A stretch of 28,729 bases of DNA from JAKEHA01 sp964560355 (GTDB lineage: Bacteria; Krumholzibacteriota; Krumholzibacteriia; WVZY01; JAKEHA01), in assembly GCA_964560355.1 (NCBI GenBank), contig CAZLLI010000033.1, positions 1-28,729 of the forward strand, written 5' to 3'. The position numbers and the translations under genes were made by a program. A model generated the notes under the pieces. The model ran no database searches and was not told the DNA's origin. It worked only from the letters and a program-made list of their open reading frames with translations. This document shows positions 21,761 through 27,899 of the stretch, piece after piece (positions within the stretch are counted from its first letter, which is position 1; each line of letters opens with the position of its first letter).

Positions 21761-24345
21761 GAGCTGACCTTCTCCTCGGCGAGCTTCTTGAAGCGGGGGT
21801 CTTCGCGAATGGGGTCGAAGCCGGGGTGCGTGCGCAAGATCGCCGGCGACAGGCTCGACGGGACCGAGAGCAAGTACTCGATCTCGCGCAGCGCGGCTTC
21901 GTAGTCGCCGATCCCGAGGTACAGGATCATGCGCAGGTTGCGCAGGTCGACCCCCGACAGTGCGTCTTTCTCGACCGGCATCATCTCGACCGCGCGGTTG
22001 ACGTAGCGCAGCGCCTCTTCGTGCCGCCCCAAGATGACGATGGTCGAGCCGTACGCCGCCAGCATCTGGGCGTTGTTGGACGTCTTCGCGTGGCGCGCGT
22101 CGAGCACGGCCACCGCAGAGTCGGCGTACGCGCGCATGAGGTCGTGCTTGCCCTCGAAGTAGTAGGCGGACGCGCGCGTGCTGTAGAACTGGACCGAGTC
22201 GGTGCCCGGATACGCGCGCACGGAGGGCAGGTCTCGGGCGACCGCGGCGTAATCCCGCGTGAAAATGTCGCACTGGGCGATCAGGTCCCACACTTGTCCG
22301 ACCTTCGGCGTGAGCCCGGCCAACAGATCGCGCGCCTTCTTACCGTCGCCGTCGCGCGTAATGAGGACGAAGGCTCGCAGGGAGTTGAGCGTGAGCGAAT
22401 TGGGGTCGGTCTCGAGACCGCGCGTAATGTAGCGATCGGCTTCGTCGTAGCGCCGCATGTACACCAGCGCTTGCACCAGATTGTTGACGCGGTCGGTGGT
22501 CTTGGGGTCGAGCTCGACCGCGTGCTCGATGTTCTTCACCGCTTCGTCCCACTTGCCCTGGCGGCGCTGCACGTAACCCATCGCCTCCAGCACCTCGGCG
22601 TTGTTAGGCTGCATCTTCTCGGCGATGGCGAACTCGTCGAGCGCGCGCGTGTAGTCGCGGCTCGCGTAGTAGTAGTAGTAACCCATTGCGATGTGGCCGC
22701 TGGGCTGGTTGGCGGAGTGGCGCATGGCGGCCAGCGCCGCGGCGCGCGCTTGCTTCAAGCGCGGCTTGTCGGGATTGAGGCCGTTGAAGAACTGGTTGGC
22801 GTAGTAGCGCGCGAGGAACGCTTGGGCGCGCGCGAAGGTCGAGTCCAGCACCGTCGCGCGCTCGATCAGCTCCAGCGCGGCGTCGATTTCGGGGAGCGAC
22901 GTCGCCGCGTCGAGCTTCTCGCGCCCGCGCAAGTAGAAGTCGTAGGCGTCGAGGTTCTGCGTCGGCTTGGCCGCGAGCGCCTCGCGCTCCGGCGCCAGCA
23001 GGGTCACGTTGAGCTCGTCGGCGACTTTCTGCGCGATCTCGCTCTGGAGCGAGAAGATCTGGTCGTAGACGCGGTCGAAGTTGTCCGCCCACAGGTGGGT
23101 GTCGTCGTTGATGCGAATGAGCTGCACGCTGATGCGCACGTTGTTTTGCGCCGACTTGTCCCAGCGCACGGAGCCCTCCAGCGCGTAGTCGACGCCGAGC
23201 TCCTTGCCAATTTCCTTGAGCGATTTGTTCGAACCCTTGTACTGCATCGCGCTGGTGCGCGAGATGACGCCCAACCCCGACATCTTCGCGAGGTGGGTGG
23301 TGATCTCCTCCGTGATGCCGTCGGCGAAGTATTCCTGGTCGGTGGGCCCGAGGTTTTCGAACGGGAGCACCGCGACCATCTTGCGCGACGCGTCGCCGGA
23401 CGCGGCGGTGTCGGTGCGCGGCGCGCGCTCGCGCGTGAGCAACACGGCGAGCGCGGGGATCAGCACGCCCGCCAGCAAAGCGAGGACGATGCGCCGTCGC
23501 CGCCGCGGGTGCGCCTTGACCTTGGCGCCCGTCTCCAGGCGGCGCAAATCGTCGACGACTTCCTGCGCGTTCTGGTAGCGATCCTTCGGACTCTTTTCGA
23601 GCAGCTTCGATACGATGTTTTCGAAGCCGCGCGGCACCGCCTTGTTGTGGACGTGGATCGCGGTCGGCGTCTCGTTGACGATCGAGTAGGTGAGCGCCGC
23701 TTCGTGCTCGCCCTTGAACGGCATGCGGCCCGTCAGCATCTCGTACAACACCACGCCGAACGAAAACAGGTCCGACCGCTCCGTCATCTCGTCGCCTTGC
23801 ACTTGCTCGGGCGACATGTAGGCGGGCGTTCCCGCCGACGAACCCACCCGCGTCGTGAACACGGAAGGGTCGCGGCCGCGCGCCAACCCGAAGTCGAGCA
23901 CCTTCACCTGCCCCTTGGGCGTGAGCAGAATGTTGTCGGACTTGATGTCGCGGTGGACGACGCCGGCTTCGTGCGCGGTTGCGAGCGCGGAGAGAATCTG
24001 CGGCGCCAATTCGAGCGCGCGCTGCCACGTGATCTTGCCGGCCTTCACGAGCGCATGGAGCGATTCGCCTTCGACGTATTCCATCACGATGAACACGCGT
24101 TCGGGCGTCGTCTCGATGGCGTGGATGGCGACGATGTTGGGGTGGTTGAGCGCGGACGCGGCGCGCGCTTCGCGGATCAGGCGCTCACGCGCGTCGGGGT
24201 CGTCTTGGATCGACTTGGCGAGGAACTTGAGCGCCACGCGCCGGTGGAGCTTCTCGTCTTCGGCCAGGTAGACGATGCCCATGCCGCCGGCGCCGATCTC
24301 CGACAGGATGCGGTAGTGCAGAATCTTGCTTCCGACCAGCGTCAT
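21757..24345 (-). CDS. Ser/Thr protein kinase with TolB-like and TPR extracytoplasmic region
   Basis: This 862-residue protein has an intact Hanks-type kinase domain at residues about 10-270: GAGGMG loop (18-23), VALK lysine (K40), HRDIKSDN (D133), DFG (D151) and GTPAYMSPEQ (172-181). A basic stretch and one membrane helix follow (about 286-303). Then comes a TolB-like/FlgO-like N-terminal domain (VAVLPFENLGPTDQEYFADGITEEI, GVISRTSAMQY, VDYALEGSVRW) and, from about 470 to the end, TPR-like repeats (FAIAEKMQPNNAEVLEAMGYVQRRQG). The kinase should face the cytoplasm and the repeats the periplasm, so it may sense envelope ligands. It heads an overlapping operon with two PH-domain membrane proteins. 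Confidence 0.92.
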   Translation of the reverse strand: MTLVGSKILHYRILSEIGAGGMGIVYLAEDEKLHRRVALKFLAKSIQDDPDARERLIREARAASALNHPNIVAIHAIETTPERVFIVMEYVEGESLHALVKAGKITWQRALELAPQILSALATAHEAGVVHRDIKSDNILLTPKGQVKVLDFGLARGRDPSVFTTRVGSSAGTPAYMSPEQVQGDEMTERSDLFSFGVVLYEMLTGRMPFKGEHEAALTYSIVNETPTAIHVHNKAVPRGFENIVSKLLEKSPKDRYQNAQEVVDDLRRLETGAKVKAHPRRRRRIVLALLAGVLIPALAVLLTRERAPRTDTAASGDASRKMVAVLPFENLGPTDQEYFADGITEEITTHLAKMSGLGVISRTSAMQYKGSNKSLKEIGKELGVDYALEGSVRWDKSAQNNVRISVQLIRINDDTHLWADNFDRVYDQIFSLQSEIAQKVADELNVTLLAPEREALAAKPTQNLDAYDFYLRGREKLDAATSLPEIDAALELIERATVLDSTFARAQAFLARYYANQFFNGLNPDKPRLKQARAAALAAMRHSANQPSGHIAMGYYYYYASRDYTRALDEFAIAEKMQPNNAEVLEAMGYVQRRQGKWDEAVKNIEHAVELDPKTTDRVNNLVQALVYMRRYDEADRYITRGLETDPNSLTLNSLRAFVLITRDGDGKKARDLLAGLTPKVGQVWDLIAQCDIFTRDYAAVARDLPSVRAYPGTDSVQFYSTRASAYYFEGKHDLMRAYADSAVAVLDARHAKTSNNAQMLAAYGSTIVILGRHEEALRYVNRAVEMMPVEKDALSGVDLRNLRMILYLGIGDYEAALREIEYLLSVPSSLSPAILRTHPGFDPIREDPRFKKLAEEKVSS

Positions 24346-24353
24346 GGTCCGAC

Positions 24354-24383
24354 AGTCTAGGGGAGTCGAGGCACCTTTCGCAA
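24354..24383 (-). promoter_or_regulatory. Candidate promoter giving a near-leaderless kinase mRNA
   Basis: TTGCGA (complement of 24378-24383), an 18-nt spacer and TAGACT (complement of 24354-24359) are followed by 8 nt and the ATG at 24345. The predicted start is about 2 nt before the ATG. No Shine-Dalgarno is visible. Confidence 0.5.
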
Positions 24384-24405
24384 GCGATGGGACTACTACG
24401 AGCGG

Positions 24406-25041
24406 TCAGCGCGGCGTGTTGCGGTCCAAGTCCTCGCGCATCAGGCGGGCGATCTCGCGCTCGTCGGGGTGGGCCGACCGTTCGAGAGCACGCACGACGC
24501 CCTCGCGGTCCTCGACCGAACGATTCTGGTTCAACTTGAACTTGCCTTCGAGCCGGTCGATGGGGATCTCGAAACCGACGATGGCCTGGAGCTCGACCTC
24601 CATCGCGCCCTCCGCCTTGCGCACGTCCCACGGGTTGCCGAGCGGCGCTTCGTGCTGCGCGACCAGGCGCAGCACCATCTCGCGCAGGCGCGCAGTGTCG
24701 TCGACGATGTGCACGCTTCCGGTCGCGTGCACGACCGTGTAATTCCACGTCGGCACCGTGACCTGCTCGTGGTACCACGCGGGCGAAATGTACGCGTGCG
24801 GCCCCGTGAACACCACCAGCGACGGCGACGCGCCCGCGAAAGCGCGCCAGTGCGGGTTGGCGCGCGCCATGTGCGCGACCAGCGTCCCCAGCGACCCGCG
24901 CGCGGGGTCGATCATGAAGGGCAGCAGGGTCGAAAACGATTCGCCGTCTTTGTGCGTGAACAGCGTCGCGAAGTTGTAGCGGCGAACGAAATCGTGGAGC
25001 TCGGAGATGCTGTCGCGGCGATACGAGCGCGGATTGTACAC
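24406..25041 (-). CDS. PaiB-like FMN-binding negative transcriptional regulator
   Basis: This 211-residue protein matches the PaiB family (B. subtilis PaiB is 207 residues): VYNPRSYRRDSISELHDFVRRYNFATLFT, LLPFMIDPARGSLGTLVAHMARANPHW, VVFTGPHAYISPAWY, VPTWNYTVVHATG and IVGFEIPIDRLEGKFKLNQNRS. The fold is a split-barrel flavin-binding domain; in Bacillus it represses protease and sporulation genes, but the function elsewhere is mostly untested. I chose the GTG at 25041 because family members begin at this MY-x-P position and TATCCT ends 6 nt upstream. The GTG at 25077 lies inside the palindromic element. Confidence 0.85.
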   Translation of the reverse strand: MYNPRSYRRDSISELHDFVRRYNFATLFTHKDGESFSTLLPFMIDPARGSLGTLVAHMARANPHWRAFAGASPSLVVFTGPHAYISPAWYHEQVTVPTWNYTVVHATGSVHIVDDTARLREMVLRLVAQHEAPLGNPWDVRKAEGAMEVELQAIVGFEIPIDRLEGKFKLNQNRSVEDREGVVRALERSAHPDEREIARLMREDLDRNTPR

Positions 25042-25047
25042 GTCGCA

Positions 25048-25053
25048 AGGATA
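25048..25053 (-). promoter_or_regulatory. Candidate -10 element TATCCT for the PaiB-like gene
   Basis: TATCCT (complement of 25048-25053) ends 6 nt before the GTG at 25041, placing transcription start at the GTG itself. No good -35 is present at the normal distance. Confidence 0.35.
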
Positions 25054-25076
25054 CGAAACGCGCGCTGGGCGGGCCA

Positions 25077-25128
25077 CAAAAGAATGGGGGCCGGACCCGA
25101 TCTGTGGGCCCGACCCCGTCTCATTTTG
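25077..25128 (-). terminator. Palindromic terminator, REP-like, downstream of the pilin gene
   Basis: GGGGCCGGACCC (25087-25098) and GGGCCCGACCCC (25106-25117) flank a 7-nt loop, with outer CAAAA and TTTTG arms. The two discrepancies in the stem become G-U pairs only when read on the minus strand, and a U-run (TTCTTTT) follows in that direction. It therefore fits an intrinsic terminator of the pilin gene ending at 25150. Its symmetry also resembles REP-like palindromes. Confidence 0.65.
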
Positions 25129-25149
25129 GTGTCGAGTTGAATGCGTGTT

Positions 25150-25581
25150 CTATAGGCCGTTCGTGAAGCGGACGATCTGCTGGCCGCCGCTGCCCTGGCC
25201 CGTGACGATGTAGCCGACGTTGATGCCGAGGGCGTCGACCACGGGCTCGTATCCGGTTTCGCCGAGATTACCGGCGGCGCCGTCGACCGGTTCGGTGCGT
25301 GCGCGGGTGAACGGATTCTGCAAGCGCTGATTCTGGGGGAGAACGTCGATGATGGTGGTGCCCGACGGGGTGACGTCGGTCAGGTCGTTGGCGTAGATGC
25401 CGCCGTTTTGCACCGCGAAGTCTTCGGCCGCGATCTGCACCGCGTGGCTATTCGATTTGACGCCGGCGTCTTGCGCGTTCGCCTTCATGCGGATGAAGTT
25501 CGGAGTCGCGATCGCGGCCAGCACGCCGATGATCACGACGACGATCATCAATTCGATGAGTGTGAATCCTCTGCTTTTCAT
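25150..25581 (-). CDS. Type IV pilin / GspG-like prepilin
   Basis: This 143-residue protein has a 5-residue prepilin leader (MKSRG), cleaved before F(+1), and the mature start FTLIELMIVVVIIGVLAAIA with Glu at +5. The helix continues as TPNFIRMKANAQDAG. The rest is a small globular domain (AEDFAVQNGGIYANDL, VLPQNQRLQNPFTRA, GYEPVVDALGINVGYIVTGQGSG). No cysteines are present. It could be a type IV pilus major subunit or a pseudopilin of a type II-like secretion system; the sigma-54 promoter favours a pilin. GGGGGAG lies 4 nt upstream of the ATG. No assembly gene is in the window. Confidence 0.9.
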   Translation of the reverse strand: MKSRGFTLIELMIVVVIIGVLAAIATPNFIRMKANAQDAGVKSNSHAVQIAAEDFAVQNGGIYANDLTDVTPSGTTIIDVLPQNQRLQNPFTRARTEPVDGAAGNLGETGYEPVVDALGINVGYIVTGQGSGGQQIVRFTNGL

Positions 25582-25654
25582 AGTGCTCCCCCTCGCTTCC
25601 TCGCGCGTCGCGTCGTGCGCACGCGCGGACTGATTTACTTCCGCACCGGGTAAC

Positions 25655-25669
25655 GCAAGCGCCGTGCCA
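25655..25669 (-). promoter_or_regulatory. Sigma-54 (-24/-12) promoter of the pilin gene
   Basis: The minus strand reads TGGCACGGCGCTTGC. It has GG at -24 and GC at -12 with exactly 10 nt between them, and all seven bases of TGGCACG are kept. Transcription would start about 25643, giving a ~60-nt leader with a good Shine-Dalgarno. In Pseudomonas, Myxococcus and Geobacter, pilA is RpoN-dependent through a PilR-type activator. Confidence 0.8.
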
Positions 25670-25777
25670 CAGTGCATGCGCGCGTACCGCGGGCTTCCGC
25701 GCGCGGCGGGCGAGTTCTCGTTGCGGCGCGGGATTCCTTCGCGCGCGACCGTGCCGCGCACCTTGCGGAATTGAAAA

Positions 25778-26461
25778 CTACGAGAGGCGAATCGCGGTCT
25801 GGAGGTAGCGCATGAGCTCGTCGGCCACCGACGAGTCTTCGTTGGGCGCGAGGCCCTTATAATGGAGGAGTGAATCGTAGGCCACTTGGTAGTCCTCGGT
25901 GAGCGCCGTCACCAGCCCCAAGTTGAAGTACGCGCTGGCCAGCATGGGGTCGCACTCGATGGCCTTCTCGTAGTGCATGCGCGAGAGCTTCAAGTCGTCG
26001 TACTCGAAGTAGAGGTTCCCGATGTTGTAGTGCGACTCCGCGTGCCGGGGGTCGAGCGAGAGCGACTGCGCGAAGCACGTGAAGGCGTCGTCGAGCTCGC
26101 GGCGCACCGACTTCAGCACGCCGAGGTTGCACCACGCGTCGGCGGTGTAATCGCCCTCTTCGATCGCGCGCTTGTACATCGCTTCCGCGCGCGGGTCGTT
26201 GGCGTCGTCGAGGAGCAGGGCGGCTTCGAAGGCGCCCATCTGCATGGGGAGCGGGACCACGTCGCCCATGCGAGCGCCCGCGCCGCGCGCCTTGGGGTCG
26301 AAGAGGTTCATCTGCCCCTCTTCTTCCATGCGCCCCACGCGCCCGCCGCTGCGTGCGTCCGCGCGCTTGAAGCCGAAGCGCGACACCGCTTCCACGGGGA
26401 AGCGAATCACGTTGCTCTTCGGCTCCGGAAGGACCTGGGGTTTTTCGGTTTTTTTCGCCAC
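25778..26461 (-). CDS. TPR-repeat protein coupled to ku
   Basis: This 227-residue protein starts at GTG (VAKKTEKPQVLPEPKS), 5 nt after the ku stop; an internal ATG further on (MEEEGQMNLF) is possible. The first ~60 residues are basic and low in predicted structure. Residues about 95-215 contain three or four TPR-like helical pairs: MYKRAIEEGDYTADAWCNLGVL, CFAQSLSLDPRHAESHYNIGNLYFEY, HYEKAIECDPMLASAYFNLGLV. There is no signal peptide or membrane helix, so it should be cytoplasmic. TPRs bind proteins. The close coupling suggests co-expression with Ku, but a DNA-repair role is unproven. Confidence 0.8.
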   Translation of the reverse strand: MAKKTEKPQVLPEPKSNVIRFPVEAVSRFGFKRADARSGGRVGRMEEEGQMNLFDPKARGAGARMGDVVPLPMQMGAFEAALLLDDANDPRAEAMYKRAIEEGDYTADAWCNLGVLKSVRRELDDAFTCFAQSLSLDPRHAESHYNIGNLYFEYDDLKLSRMHYEKAIECDPMLASAYFNLGLVTALTEDYQVAYDSLLHYKGLAPNEDSSVADELMRYLQTAIRLS

Positions 26462-26466
26462 TCGGG

Positions 26467-27369
26467 TTAGGCGGACTTGCGCGCCTTGGTCTTGGTCTTT
26501 GCCTTCGCTGCGACGGCGCTCTTGGACTTCGCCGACTTCTTCTCCTTGGCGACCGCCTTCTCCGCGGTCACCTTCTCCATCGGCTTCTTCTTGCCCTTGG
26601 CCTGCTCGATGCTCTGCTTCAAGGCGGTCATGATGTCGACCACTTCCGGCTCCACCTCTTCGATAGCGACGATTTCCTTGCCCGCGATCTTCGCCTGCAC
26701 CATCTCGCGCACGGCGTCGTTCCACTTGTTCTCGAGCTTCATCGACGCAAAGTTGGTGGACATGGAATCGATCAAGCTCTTCGCCAGCTTGAGCTCGTCC
26801 TTGTTGGCCTTGTGCTTCTCGACCAACGGGACGTCTTCGAGCTTACGAATTTCTTTCGGGTAGCGCATCTTGTACAGCACGATGCCGTCGCCCTTGGGAG
26901 CCACCAGCACGACGTCCTCGCGATCGCGCAGCACTACCTTGCCGACGCCGAGCTTGCCGCTGTCGCGGAGCGCCGCGGACAAGAGCCCGTACGTCTTCGC
27001 GGCCACGTCGCCGTCGGGGCCCGCGTAGTACGGCGAGTCGTACAGCGTCGAATCGATCTCCGACGCGTCGACGAATCCCTCGATGTCGATCACCTTCGTG
27101 CTCTTGAGCTTCAACTTGTCGAGGTCGTCTTTCTCGAAGATGACGTACATGTCGGGCTCGTACTGGTAGCCCTTCACGATCTCGTCGTTCTCCACCAGGT
27201 TGTTGCACTTCTTGCACCGCTTGTCGTAGCCGATGCGTCCGTTGTCGTCGCGGTGAATCTGATTGAACGAGATCGACTCCGCCGTATCCACCGCGTTGTA
27301 GACGCGGATGGGAATGGTGACGAGCGAAAAGCGGAGGTGACCTTTCCAGATGGATCGAAGGGCTGCCAT
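26467..27369 (-). CDS. ku: Ku protein, non-homologous end joining
   Basis: This 300-residue bacterial Ku has MAALRSIWKGHLRFSLVTIPIRVYNAVD, a Cys pair in DKRCKKCNNLV, GYQYEPDMYVIFEKDDLDKLKLKSTKVIDIEGFV, YAGPDGDVAAKTYGLLSAALRDSGKLGVGKVVLRDRE and MRYPKEIRKLEDVPL. From about residue 250 a Lys/Ala-rich tail (KEKKSAKSKSAVAAKAKTK) gives non-specific DNA binding, as in many bacterial Ku proteins. Ku dimers ring DNA ends and recruit the LigD ligase; no LigD is in the window. AAGGAG lies 6 nt upstream of the ATG (complement of 27376-27381). Confidence 0.96.
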   Translation of the reverse strand: MAALRSIWKGHLRFSLVTIPIRVYNAVDTAESISFNQIHRDDNGRIGYDKRCKKCNNLVENDEIVKGYQYEPDMYVIFEKDDLDKLKLKSTKVIDIEGFVDASEIDSTLYDSPYYAGPDGDVAAKTYGLLSAALRDSGKLGVGKVVLRDREDVVLVAPKGDGIVLYKMRYPKEIRKLEDVPLVEKHKANKDELKLAKSLIDSMSTNFASMKLENKWNDAVREMVQAKIAGKEIVAIEEVEPEVVDIMTALKQSIEQAKGKKKPMEKVTAEKAVAKEKKSAKSKSAVAAKAKTKTKARKSA

Positions 27370-27516
27370 GATCGACTCCTTGGTTGGGCCGCGGGTGGGC
27401 TCGCGACCGCATCAATATATAGCTTCCCGTAGGCCTTTCGGGTGTGTCAAGGCAAGTTCGCGAGCCACATTATATGGGAACGACGAACGACGGGTGGGCA
27501 ATATGTGGGCCAGCCA

Positions 27517-27891
27517 CTAGAATCGCAGTGCCACGGCGAGGCCGGCAGTGTCCACGGTTGGCCCGAACGACACCTTGGACGTTTCGCCATCGTTTCTGAC
27601 ATCCACGATGACGGCCATCAGACCGACCACGATTGAGAAAATGCCCATCGCCAAGCCGACGTCCTCACCATCCTCATCGACGGCCCAGAGAACGGTAGCC
27701 GTCCCGCCCATTACTCCCAGCATCCCGGCCGCTGCCGATTCATGATGTGTTAGCAACATGGCCGCGTTGACGCCGGCGAGTATTCCGCTGACGACATCTA
27801 GATGGAGGTCGATGGTCGTCGTATCCGCACTGCAGATGACGGAACTCGTTGTGATAGCCAGAAACGCAAGTGTGGCGACGAGTACCTTCAT
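27517..27891 (-). CDS. Small exported or membrane protein of unknown function
   Basis: I do not recognise this 124-residue protein. It begins with a signal-peptide-like segment (MKVLVATLAFLAITTSSVICSA). Two glycine-rich hydrophobic stretches follow (VVSGILAGVNAAMLL and GLAMGIFSIVVGLMAVIV) around an acidic turn (DEDGEDVG). The C-terminus, GLAVALRF, ends in Phe like the last strand of outer-membrane barrels, though the protein is too short to be sure. It starts 8 nt after the M23 gene stop, without a convincing Shine-Dalgarno. Base composition is noticeably less G+C-rich than its neighbours, so it may be a recent acquisition. Confidence 0.55.
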   Translation of the reverse strand: MKVLVATLAFLAITTSSVICSADTTTIDLHLDVVSGILAGVNAAMLLTHHESAAAGMLGVMGGTATVLWAVDEDGEDVGLAMGIFSIVVGLMAVIVDVRNDGETSKVSFGPTVDTAGLAVALRF

Positions 27892-27899
27892 TCGGAGCC

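Noticed and set aside
21724..24360. Long plus-strand open frame (878 codons) opposite the kinase gene
   Set aside because: It is Arg/Val/His-rich with no motifs. It follows from G+C-rich codon bias opposite an unmistakable kinase gene.
27414..27474. TTGACA, TATATA and TATAAT elements upstream of ku as a sigma-70 promoter
   Set aside because: On the minus strand the TTGACA-to-TATATA spacer is 23 nt or more, and TATAAT has no -35 at 17 nt. The parts do not combine into a standard promoter.
27464..27510. Imperfect inverted repeat GCCACAT/ATGTGGGC between ku and the small protein gene
   Set aside because: Arms need a one-base gap and have no U-run; too weak to call a terminator or operator.
27442..27636. 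Plus-strand 64-codon open frame near ku
   Set aside because: No homology-like motifs, no Shine-Dalgarno, and it overlaps a better-supported minus-strand gene.
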